6,543 bases of DNA from Microbacteriaceae bacterium (GTDB lineage: Bacteria > Actinomycetota > Actinomycetes > Actinomycetales > Microbacteriaceae): NCBI GenBank assembly GCA_009925875.1, contig RFQD01000073.1, positions 1 through 6,543 of the forward strand, in the 5' to 3' direction. The position numbers and the translations under genes are program-made. The notes beneath the pieces were generated by a model, which was not told where the DNA came from, ran no database searches, and saw only the letters and a program-made list of their open reading frames with translations. The first letter of the stretch is position 1; each line of letters opens with the position of its first letter. This document shows positions 1 through 4,821 of this stretch, piece after piece.

Positions 1-432
1 GGAGTCATCCTGCTGGAAGTCGGTGATTTCGAATCCCTGACGAATGTGCACGTTGGGTAGCGACGTCAGGATGCCGCGCAGACGCTCCTCAAGTTCGGGC
101 TGGCTGAACCAGTAGCGGTTGCGCCATCCGTCGTTTGCCGTCGACTTCCAGTCGACCTCGAGCAGCACGTCGTCATTCTTGTTGATCCACAGGTAGTGGT
201 CGTCGTGGTAGTCGATTGTCGGGTCGTTGTTGGCGTTGATACCAATTGAGGCGAGGATGCGCGCAATCTCGTGGTCAAACGTCACGGCCCGAGGTAGCGG
301 ATACGGCGTCGGCCAGCGGTCCAACGCGATGACGTTGTACCCCTTCTGGCCGAGAAGAAGGGAGGCGAGAAGTCCGGCCGGTCCGAGACCGACGACGACG
401 ACATCAGTTTCTTCGACAGAAGCTTGCGACAT
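1..432 (-). CDS. FAD-dependent aromatic-ring monooxygenase, MhpA-like (3' part outside window)
   Basis: The first 144 residues are visible and the frame is still open at base 1. Residues 11-39 form an FAD-binding Rossmann start with the dinucleotide-binding loop GLGPAG at 15-20 and an acidic residue (D38) ending the second strand. The segment around PLPRAVTFDHE (about 45-55) matches the class A flavin hydroxylases of the MhpA/PheA/TetX group, which hydroxylate phenolic or other aromatic rings using NAD(P)H and O2. Full proteins of this family are usually 500-600 residues, so about three quarters is missing and the substrate cannot be read. The start is ATG 432-430, with GGAG 6 nt upstream. 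It is divergent from a TetR-type gene, and two inverted repeats lie in the shared region, so regulation by that TetR protein is a reasonable inference. The family call is strong; the exact substrate is unknown. Confidence 0.88.
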   Translation of the reverse strand, partial: MSQASVEETDVVVVGLGPAGLLASLLLGQKGYNVIALDRWPTPYPLPRAVTFDHEIARILASIGINANNDPTIDYHDDHYLWINKNDDVLLEVDWKSTANDGWRNRYWFSQPELEERLRGILTSLPNVHIRQGFEITDFQQDDS

Positions 433-447
433 TGAAAACTCCAAAAT

Positions 448-472
448 ATGAATGTATGTTCATTATTGAACA
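448..472. promoter_or_regulatory. Overlapping inverted repeats, candidate operator 2
   Basis: TGTTCATTATTGAACA (457-472) is a perfect 6-bp inverted repeat with a 4-nt spacer. It overlaps a second symmetric element, ATGAA-6 nt-TTCAT (448-463). Both lie just downstream of the predicted transcription start of the monooxygenase gene. The hexamer GAATGT occurs both here (450-455) and in the upstream palindrome (499-504), hinting at one protein with two sites. The cluster could be one extended site or two alternatives; which one is used cannot be told from sequence. Confidence 0.45.
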
Positions 473-479
473 CATAACC

Positions 480-507
480 ACTTTAGAGACATTCTTCAGA
501 ATGTCAA
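480..507 (-). promoter_or_regulatory. Candidate sigma70-type promoter of the monooxygenase gene
   Basis: On the minus strand a perfect -35 box TTGACA (507-502) is followed after 16 nt by TAAAGT (485-480), a 4/6 match to the -10 consensus. The predicted start site near 473 would leave a leader of about 40 nt before ATG 432. The spacer and the -35 box are covered by an 18-bp palindrome, as expected for a repressible promoter. This is pattern matching only. Confidence 0.5.
488..505. promoter_or_regulatory. Inverted repeat, candidate TetR operator 1
   Basis: GACATTCTTCAGAATGTC is an 8-bp perfect inverted repeat with a 2-nt centre (arms 488-495 and 498-505). It overlaps the -35 box and spacer of the candidate minus-strand promoter and ends 37 nt before the tetR-type start. 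Its size and position are typical of TetR-family operators, where a dimer bound here would block RNA polymerase. Binding by the adjacent TetR protein is inferred. Confidence 0.62.
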
Positions 508-541
508 TTATTCGAGGTGGCCGAAAGCTAAGGTTTAAGTG

Positions 542-1216
542 ATGTCTTCCTCGGTAGCACCCACAGACGCAGCCCCCGCAACGGTGGGCCGCCGCGAACG
601 CAAAGCGGAAGAAACACGGCGCCGAATTCTTGAGGCGGCGCAGAAGCAAATGTCCATCGGCGGTCCGGAGTCGGTGACGATTCAGTCGGTCACCGAGGGT
701 GCCGACATTGGTCAAGGGACGTTCTACAACTACTTCAAGTCTCGCGACGAGCTCGTCGATGCGGTCATCCGCGACGTCGTCGAAAACCTGGGTCGTCGCC
801 TCGACGCGCTCACCCGGGACATGAAGGACGCCGCCGAGATTTACTCCTTTTCTTTGCGTCACCTCATGCACACCGCTGTGTCGGATCCGGTGTGGGGTTG
901 GTTCATGGTGCGGCTCGGCATCGCGCAGGAGGGCTTGCTCGAGGCACTCGGCCCGCGCGCATCCCGTGACATTCAGATCGGTATCGATTCCGGGCGTTTC
1001 GTGCTCGATGACGTGAGCATCGCCTCGGCGATGACGTTCGGTTCGATGCTCGCCGTGATGCACGACTACCTCGATGGCGATCGCAAGGAAGACCCCAGCT
1101 CGATGTACGCGGCCATGTTGCTGCGCATGGTGGGCATTCCGCCGGCTGAGGCCGAAGAGATTTCTCGCCGTCCTCTGCCGCCGTTGCCCGAGCTCGAAGC
1201 CTCAGAAATGGCCTGA
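542..1216 (+). CDS. TetR/AcrR-family transcriptional regulator
   Basis: This 224-residue protein has the normal length and layout of a TetR dimeric repressor. A basic N-terminus (RRERKAEETRRRI, about 17-29) leads into the three-helix DNA-binding domain at about 24-70, ending in the hallmark GTFYNYFKSRDEL (59-71). The rest is a helical ligand-binding and dimerisation domain of no recognised specificity. The extreme C-terminus is rich in Pro and Glu. The start is ambiguous: GTG 539 and ATG 542 are adjacent in frame, with AAGG at 530-533 giving a 5-nt or 8-nt spacer. ATG 542 was chosen as the commoner codon. It is divergent from the flavin monooxygenase, with inverted repeats between them, so it probably represses that gene and perhaps itself, with an aromatic effector. 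The family call is very secure; target and ligand are inferred. Confidence 0.93.
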   Translation: MSSSVAPTDAAPATVGRRERKAEETRRRILEAAQKQMSIGGPESVTIQSVTEGADIGQGTFYNYFKSRDELVDAVIRDVVENLGRRLDALTRDMKDAAEIYSFSLRHLMHTAVSDPVWGWFMVRLGIAQEGLLEALGPRASRDIQIGIDSGRFVLDDVSIASAMTFGSMLAVMHDYLDGDRKEDPSSMYAAMLLRMVGIPPAEAEEISRRPLPPLPELEASEMA

Positions 1217-1230
1217 ATTCAAGTCCGACC

Positions 1231-1647
1231 ATGAGCACGACAACTAACACGACCGTCACCGAGGATGGTCGACTCATGCTCGCCGGTTGGGTCACCGACC
1301 TTGACCCAACGGAGATTTTCGTGTTCGGCTCCAACGCGGGTGGCGCCCACGGTGGGGGAGCGGCGCGCATTGCTCACGACCGCTTTGGCGCTGTCTGGGG
1401 TGAGGGGCACGGACTCCACGGGCAGTCCTACGCGATTGACACGATGACCGATGAGCCAACGATGGCGGCCGAAATCGCGAGCTTTCTCGAGTTTGCGGTC
1501 GCGCATCCCGATCTCACATTCTTGGTCACCGAGATTGGATGCGGAATCGGGCCGTACCAGCCACGCGATGTTGCCCCGCATTTTGTGGGCGCGCCGGGCA
1601 ATGTGGCGTTGCCCGAGTCGTTCCTTGCCGTGATTCGCGACTCCTGA
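1231..1647 (+). CDS. Conserved macro-like small protein, function unknown
   Basis: This 138-residue soluble protein has no signal peptide or membrane segment. It carries a strongly patterned core: FVFGSNAGGAHGGGAARIA (30-48), then FGAVWGEGHGLHGQSYAI (52-69), and later VTEIGCGIGPYQPRDVAPHF followed by NVALPESF. This succession of Gly-rich loops is that of a conserved bacterial and phage hypothetical family which I recall as resembling macro domains, whose fold binds ADP-ribose or related nucleotides. I cannot confirm fold or ligand from sequence alone. It lies 14 nt after the tetR stop and may be co-transcribed. ATG 1231 has no convincing Shine-Dalgarno. An internal ATG at 1276 (residue 16) has GAGGA 10 nt upstream and would remove a Thr-rich, poorly conserved-looking N-terminus, so the true start may be there. 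Coding status is well supported; function is open. Confidence 0.8.
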   Translation: MSTTTNTTVTEDGRLMLAGWVTDLDPTEIFVFGSNAGGAHGGGAARIAHDRFGAVWGEGHGLHGQSYAIDTMTDEPTMAAEIASFLEFAVAHPDLTFLVTEIGCGIGPYQPRDVAPHFVGAPGNVALPESFLAVIRDS

Positions 1648-1673
1648 CTCGGTTGGTTGACGCTCGGTAGAGT
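1644..1673 (+). promoter_or_regulatory. Candidate promoter of the tRNA-Arg gene
   Basis: CTGACT (1644-1649, 4/6 match to TTGACA) and TAGAGT (1668-1673, 4/6 match to TATAAT) are separated by 18 nt. Transcription would begin near 1680, only a few bases before the mature tRNA 5' end at 1684. The -35 box overlaps the stop codon of the preceding gene. The better-looking TTGACG at 1657 lies too close to this -10 to work with it. Confidence 0.42.
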
Positions 1674-1683
1674 GGAGTTCCAC

Positions 1684-1755
1684 GCCTCTGTAGCTCAATG
1701 GAAGAGCAGTTCCGTCCTAAGGAAAGGGTTGGGAGTTCGAGTCTCTCCAGGGGCA
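1684..1755 (+). tRNA. tRNA-Arg (anticodon CCT)
   Basis: A complete cloverleaf can be drawn. The acceptor GCCTCTG (1684-1690) pairs with CAGGGGC (1748-1754), including one T-G wobble. The D stem GCTC/GAGC closes loop AATGGAA. The anticodon arm GTTCC/GGAAA encloses loop GTCCTAA with anticodon CCT, reading AGG, and has one G-A mismatch at its base. The variable loop is short. The T arm GGGAG/CTCTC encloses TTCGAGT. The discriminator is A1755, and CCA is not encoded (ACG follows), so CCA must be added after transcription. AGG is a rare codon in high-GC genomes, so this is expected to be a minor arginine tRNA. No obvious terminator follows it. Confidence 0.95.
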
Positions 1756-1803
1756 CGAGTCGACACGTGCTCGCGCGATGTTGGCAAATCGAGGGGAATC
1801 AGA

Positions 1804-2961
1804 ATGACCGACGACGCAGAGTCCGAACGCACCTTCCTCGACAAGTATGAGGAAGAGGCCGCCAAGATTGGCCGGTTCAACCTCGCCATTTTCGGCAAGA
1901 CCGGCACCGGCAAGTCGACGCTGATCAACGCGGTGTTTGGCGAAGAGGTCGCCCCCACGGGAATCGGCGAACCGGTCACTCGCACGAACCACCTGTACCT
2001 GCATCGCGCTGGCTTCTTCGGGCTCATCGACACCCGCGGCCTCGAAATTGGCACGGGCACTGACCAGATCATTGCGGAGCTCGGCGCCTACCTCATTGAG
2101 ATGCGCACCAAACCGCTCGCCGAGCAGGTGCACGTGGCGTGGTACTGCGTGCGCGCATCCGACCGCCGTTTTGAAGACACCGAGGCCGAGTTCATCCGCC
2201 GACTGCACAGCCTCGACTTGCCGGTCGTCGTCGTGTTGACGCAGGTGCCCTCCCGCGATGGTGTGTTTCACGAGGATGCCCACGCGCTCGCCGACCACAT
2301 CGCCTCACTTGATCTGCCCATCTTTAGCGGTCGCCCGCTGCTTGTCATGGCGAAGGGAGACAACTTCACCCAACAAGCCGAACACGGGCTGAAGGATCTT
2401 CTCGATGCCACCTTTCGCGTCGCTCCGGAGGGAGTGACCAACGCACTCAACGCAGCACAGAAAATCGACCTGACACGCAAGTGGAAGGCCGCCCAGGTCG
2501 CCATCGGTATTGCGACGACGGGTGCCGGGCTCATCGGTGCGACGCCGATTCCGGTGGCGGATGCGATGCTCATCGTTCCCGCGCAACTCGCCCTCATGGC
2601 GCGCATTTCGGCAATCTATGGGATTCCGAAAGAGACGGCGGGCATGTCTGCGGTTGTGGCAACCTCGGTGGCCACTGCCGCCGGGCGCGGGGCCGTGACG
2701 GGGCTGCTGAAGCTCATTCCCGGCGCCGGGTCGATTATTGGTGGTGCCATCAGCGCGGCAACCGCGGCAAGCCTCACCGCGGCCATGGGATACGCGTGGG
2801 CGACGGTCTGTGGTCAGCTCAGTCAAGGCAAGTTTGCTGGCGCCGACGGAGTCATCGACCGCAAGGCGATGAAGAAGCTGTTCGAGGGCGAGATTCTCTC
2901 CTGGGTTAAGAAGCTCGGCAAGACGAAAGACGTGACGGCGGTTGAGGCTCCGGTCGGCTGA
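1804..2961 (+). CDS. Ras-like GTPase with C-terminal DUF697-like hydrophobic domain
   Basis: The 385-residue protein opens with a GTPase domain (about 24-205). The P-loop GKTGTGKST is at 31-39, candidate switch I threonines at 59-61, and the G3 motif DTRG at 76-79. After HVAWYCVRAS (110-119) the usual NKxD base-recognition motif is replaced by TQVP (146-149), and VMAKGDN (181-187) may serve as G5. The C-terminal half (about 225-345) is rich in Ala, Gly and Ile with the turn PIPVAD (248-253), resembling DUF697/YcjF-type regions thought to associate with membranes. Such GTPases are poorly characterised; roles in envelope or stress functions are suggested for relatives, and none is proven here. 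The open frame extends upstream to 1657 through the tRNA, but ATG 1804 is preceded by GAGGGGA 6 nt away and is the credible start. Expression may come partly from the tRNA promoter, since none is evident in between. Confidence 0.88.
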   Translation: MTDDAESERTFLDKYEEEAAKIGRFNLAIFGKTGTGKSTLINAVFGEEVAPTGIGEPVTRTNHLYLHRAGFFGLIDTRGLEIGTGTDQIIAELGAYLIEMRTKPLAEQVHVAWYCVRASDRRFEDTEAEFIRRLHSLDLPVVVVLTQVPSRDGVFHEDAHALADHIASLDLPIFSGRPLLVMAKGDNFTQQAEHGLKDLLDATFRVAPEGVTNALNAAQKIDLTRKWKAAQVAIGIATTGAGLIGATPIPVADAMLIVPAQLALMARISAIYGIPKETAGMSAVVATSVATAAGRGAVTGLLKLIPGAGSIIGGAISAATAASLTAAMGYAWATVCGQLSQGKFAGADGVIDRKAMKKLFEGEILSWVKKLGKTKDVTAVEAPVG

Positions 2962-3001
2962 CATTTTGAAATGTACATTTGAGCTACAAGAATGTACATT
3001 T
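2961..3001. promoter_or_regulatory. Tandem palindromes, candidate operator of the Phd-RelE-type operon
   Basis: AAATGTACATTT (2969-2980) is a perfect 12-bp palindrome. AATGTACATT (2991-3000) repeats its 10-bp core, with centres 21 bp apart, two helical turns, on the same DNA face. A further ACATTT at 2961-2966 pairs with AAATGT (2969-2974) around TG, adding a third symmetric arrangement. Five AATGT/ACATT half-sites thus fill the space between the GTPase stop and the antitoxin start at 3007. Phd/YefM antitoxins typically bind tandem palindromes over their own promoter with toxin-dependent cooperativity, so autoregulation is the likely role. TACAAG (2985-2990) is a possible -10 box, but no good -35 was found. 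Confidence 0.7.
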
Positions 3002-3006
3002 AGCGC

Positions 3007-3255
3007 ATGACCAACTTCAGTGTCGCGGATGCACGTAACAACCTCTCGGACGTCATTGACCAGTCACAACGTGAAGCGGTATTTATTGAACGCCGTGGAA
3101 AACTCGCGGCGGTCATCGTGAGTCCGGTGCAGTATGAGCGCATGCTCGAAGCGTTGGAAGAGTTGGAAGATGTTGCCGCGTTCGACGAGGCGATGAACGA
3201 AGAGGGGCCGAACATCCCGTGGTCGCAGGCGAAAGCTGACCTTGGCTGGGTGTGA
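3007..3255 (+). CDS. Phd/YefM-family antitoxin
   Basis: This 82-residue protein matches the usual size of Phd/YefM antitoxins. The N-terminal part has the family signature: VADARNNLSDVID (6-18) builds the DNA-binding dimer, followed by VFIERRGKLAAVIVSP (25-40). The acidic C-terminal half (EALEELEDVAAFDEAMNEE) is the segment expected to wrap the toxin. It is the first gene of a two-gene operon: its TGA overlaps the GTG of the toxin gene, indicating translational coupling. No Shine-Dalgarno precedes ATG 3007. If TACAAG at 2985 is the -10 box, the leader would be only about ten bases, so near-leaderless translation is possible. The tandem palindromes upstream suggest that it represses its own promoter, alone and with the toxin. 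The family assignment is strong; neutralising activity is inferred from context. Confidence 0.92.
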   Translation: MTNFSVADARNNLSDVIDQSQREAVFIERRGKLAAVIVSPVQYERMLEALEELEDVAAFDEAMNEEGPNIPWSQAKADLGWV

Positions 3256-3512
3256 CCTACCGAATTGAGCTGAGACCCGCCGCCGTTCGTGCCCTCAAGC
3301 GGATCGACCGGCGAGATCAGGCGCGGATCCACGGTGTTATTGCGCTCCTTGCCGAAGATCCTCGACCGCCGGCTTCCCTTCCATTGCGCGGGCGACCGGG
3401 CCTTCGCGTTCGAGTCGGCGACTATCGAGTCATTTACACGATTGAGGATGCGGTGCTCCTGGTTGTCGTCGTGACGCTTGGTCATCGCAGGGATGTGTAT
3501 CAGCGACAGTAA
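3252..3512 (+). CDS. RelE/ParE-superfamily toxin, probable mRNA endonuclease
   Basis: The 86-residue basic protein has the compact RelE fold pattern: an N-terminal strand and helices (YRIELRPAAVRALKRIDRR, 3-21), then LPLRGRPGLRVRVGDYRVIYTI (43-64), and a last strand ending GHRRDVYQ (77-84). Arg52, Arg54, Arg59, Arg79/Arg80 and Tyr83 occupy places where RelE-type ribosome-dependent mRNA interferases keep their basic and tyrosine catalytic residues. That makes an RNase toxin more likely than a ParE gyrase inhibitor, although the superfamily is hard to divide by eye. It starts at GTG 3252, overlapping the antitoxin stop by 4 nt, with no separate promoter, as expected when toxin output must depend on antitoxin translation. 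The protein looks intact, with no lost catalytic region. Toxicity itself is inferred from family. Confidence 0.9.
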   Translation: MTYRIELRPAAVRALKRIDRRDQARIHGVIALLAEDPRPPASLPLRGRPGLRVRVGDYRVIYTIEDAVLLVVVVTLGHRRDVYQRQ

Positions 3513-3516
3513 CTCG

Positions 3517-3541
3517 TACAATATGTCTTAGGCGACATATT
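3517..3541 (+). promoter_or_regulatory. -10 box and inverted-repeat operator of the XRE-nucleotidyltransferase operon
   Basis: TACAAT (3517-3522) matches the -10 consensus at 5 of 6 bases. It runs into a perfect 8-bp inverted repeat, AATATGTC (3520-3527) and GACATATT (3534-3541), with spacer TTAGGC. A matching -35 was not seen. A strong GGAGG (3544-3548) follows immediately, 7 nt before ATG 3556. The position over the promoter suggests negative autoregulation by the XRE protein. The repeat begins 7 nt after the RelE-type stop codon; it lacks a trailing T-rich tract and is short, so a terminator is less likely. Confidence 0.6.
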
Positions 3542-3555
3542 TTGGAGGTGGGAGC

Positions 3556-4128
3556 ATGTCGGCATCGAGCCTCGTTCGTCGAGCTCGCACAGCGAGTGGA
3601 CACACCCAAAAACAGGTTGCGCGCGTCGCAGGAATCGACCAGAGCTCCATCTCGCGGATTGAGCGCGGTCGTGACGCTGATTTCAACACCATCACTCGCA
3701 TCGTCAATGCGACCGGCTACCAACTCGTGGCGCTGCCGACGAGAAGAGCGGATGTTGCGACCCTGGTTTCGAACATTGCCCGAGACCTCAAGGCAAATGA
3801 CACGCAACGCGCAATCCGCGACCTCATTCAACTCAACGACAACCTCGTCGCCGAACGCGGACTGATTCGCGGCGTCTTGGCCGTTGCCGAACCGGAATCG
3901 ACGGGCAACCCACTGTGGGATGCCACCATTGCCGCCATCGTGGAATGGCGACTCACCGAAGATCATGTCCCTCTTCCACAGTGGGTTGGCGATTCATCAC
4001 GCACGTTATCCACACCAACTGTGCTTCGACTCGACCCAGCTGACCCTGACCCCACTTTTGCTGATGTGCCAAGAGAATTCATCAAACACGGCGTCCTTGC
4101 CTGGCGCGACACATTTGAGAGCGTCTAA
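3556..4128 (+). CDS. XRE-type helix-turn-helix protein, probable antitoxin of a nucleotidyltransferase module
   Basis: Of the 190 residues, about 5-57 form a Cro/C1-type helix-turn-helix: LVRRARTASGHTQKQVARVAG, then the recognition-helix stretch IDQSSISRIERGRDADFNTI. A helical middle (65-110) is followed by a C-terminal domain with WDATIAAIVEWRL (121-133), PLPQWV (139-144) and a final acidic-aromatic tail. This tail is not a phage-repressor peptidase or sugar-binding domain. I recognise it as a pattern in regulators placed directly before AbiEii/DUF6036-like nucleotidyltransferases. ATG 3556 has GGAGG at a 7-nt spacing. Only 2 nt separate it from the nucleotidyltransferase gene, so the pair is one operon. 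The likely role is repression through the upstream inverted repeat, with the C-terminal part neutralising the partner. The HTH call is certain; antitoxin function is inferred from context. Confidence 0.83.
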   Translation: MSASSLVRRARTASGHTQKQVARVAGIDQSSISRIERGRDADFNTITRIVNATGYQLVALPTRRADVATLVSNIARDLKANDTQRAIRDLIQLNDNLVAERGLIRGVLAVAEPESTGNPLWDATIAAIVEWRLTEDHVPLPQWVGDSSRTLSTPTVLRLDPADPDPTFADVPREFIKHGVLAWRDTFESV

Positions 4129-4130
4129 GA

Positions 4131-4709
4131 ATGACGTCCCTGACTCGAGCGGATCTCATTGACGGATTGCGAGATTTAGTCGCTCAGTTGCGAGCTGACG
4201 GAGCTGTTGTCGGGATTCGTCTTGTCGGAGGAGCCGCCCTCGCCCTTCGGTATTTCGACCGCGGCGTGACGCAAGACATTGACATGTTGCATGTTCAACC
4301 GGGAACAGACGCAGAGGTTGTGAGAGCGGCCACACGGGTGGCCGATCGACACAATTGGGACGCGGATTGGGTCAACTTTCGTGTGACCGAAGCTGACGCC
4401 ATCCCCACCCTGGGGCGAGAAGTTGAATGGGAAGTCATTCACGACTCTGACGGCATCGTGATTGAAGTGGCGTCGAAGGAAGCAATGCTAGCCATGAAAT
4501 TACGGGCATCGCGTCCCGTCCGTGACACTGACGACATTCGCAAGCTCGTCGCGCTCTGCCAGATAGACACTCTCGAGACGGCAGAGAATCTGTACGAATC
4601 CTTCTACCCGGGTGACGGGCTCACTGACCGCGCGGTGACCCAACTGACCAACATTTTGCGGGAAGAGGTTGCGCCGCGCGATCTGGGAGTTCCATCGTTC
4701 ACTCTGTGA
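4131..4709 (+). CDS. AbiEii/DUF6036-like nucleotidyltransferase, probable toxin
   Basis: The 192-residue protein has the minimal Pol-beta-type nucleotidyltransferase signature. RLVGGAALALRYFDRGVTQDIDML (30-53) supplies the Gly-Gly of the nucleotide loop (33-34) and the metal-binding Asp49-x-Asp51. Acidic positions in VEWEVI and in IVIEV (about 98-112) may give the third carboxylate. The later KEAMLAMKLRA-RDTDDIRKL segment (about 116-138) is the helix typical of AbiEii-like enzymes. Related toxins such as mycobacterial MenT add nucleotides to the 3' end of tRNA and stop translation, but substrate cannot be predicted here. It follows the XRE gene after 2 nt, with GAGAG at 4117-4121 as a weak ribosome site. 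The arrangement regulator-then-nucleotidyltransferase is that of a type II or IV toxin-antitoxin or abortive-infection module. Catalytic residues are present, so it is probably active. Confidence 0.83.
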   Translation: MTSLTRADLIDGLRDLVAQLRADGAVVGIRLVGGAALALRYFDRGVTQDIDMLHVQPGTDAEVVRAATRVADRHNWDADWVNFRVTEADAIPTLGREVEWEVIHDSDGIVIEVASKEAMLAMKLRASRPVRDTDDIRKLVALCQIDTLETAENLYESFYPGDGLTDRAVTQLTNILREEVAPRDLGVPSFTL

Positions 4710-4728
4710 CGTATCACCGCGAAGTTGT

Positions 4729-4779
4729 GCGCACGTGACACCCAGCCAACGGGCGTATCGTTTTTTGTGACACGTGCGC
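4729..4779. repeat. 13-bp imperfect inverted repeat between nucleotidyltransferase and PadR genes
   Basis: GCGCACGTGACAC (4729-4741) pairs with GTGACACGTGCGC (4767-4779) at 12 of 13 positions, leaving a 25-nt loop. Each arm includes the palindrome CACGTG, and GTGACAC is also repeated directly (4735-4741 and 4767-4773). A run of six T (4761-4766) lies in the loop before the right arm, not after it, so a classical intrinsic terminator for the nucleotidyltransferase operon is not supported. A paired protein-binding site in front of the PadR gene is an alternative. It could also form a stem in RNA. Role undecided. Confidence 0.5.
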
Positions 4780-4821
4780 GGCTCGTCTTGAGTCGCACGA
4801 ACTTTCCGAAGGGATACGGTC

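Noticed and set aside
404..1063. 219-codon minus-strand open frame over the TetR gene
   Set aside because: It is antisense to a clear TetR protein and overlaps the monooxygenase start; composition is a shadow of G/C-rich third positions, with no recognisable domain.
1657..1673. TTGACG (1657-1662) with TAGAGT (1668-1673) as the tRNA promoter
   Set aside because: The spacer would be only 5 nt; CTGACT at 1644-1649 with an 18-nt spacer is more plausible.
1657..1803. Upstream extension of the GTPase reading frame by 49 codons
   Set aside because: It passes through the whole tRNA-Arg gene and begins with no ribosome site, whereas ATG 1804 has GAGGGGA at good spacing and starts a sensible protein.
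2305..2964. 219-codon minus-strand open frame over the GTPase C-terminal half
   Set aside because: Antisense to a well-supported gene, with Arg/His/Gly-rich shadow composition and no motif.
3408..3416. GTTCGAGTC matching the tRNA T-loop region, as a possible attachment-site repeat
   Set aside because: Only 9 bp, inside the intact RelE-type toxin gene, not flanked by integrase or other phage genes; chance is sufficient.
3520..3541. Inverted repeat read as a terminator of the RelE-type operon
   Set aside because: Stem is A/T-rich and short, only a four-T stretch follows from inside the arm, and the repeat overlaps a -10 box just before a strong ribosome site; operator fits better.
4729..4779. 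Hairpin read as a rho-independent terminator
   Set aside because: The T run is in the loop before the second arm rather than after it, and the 25-nt loop is long.
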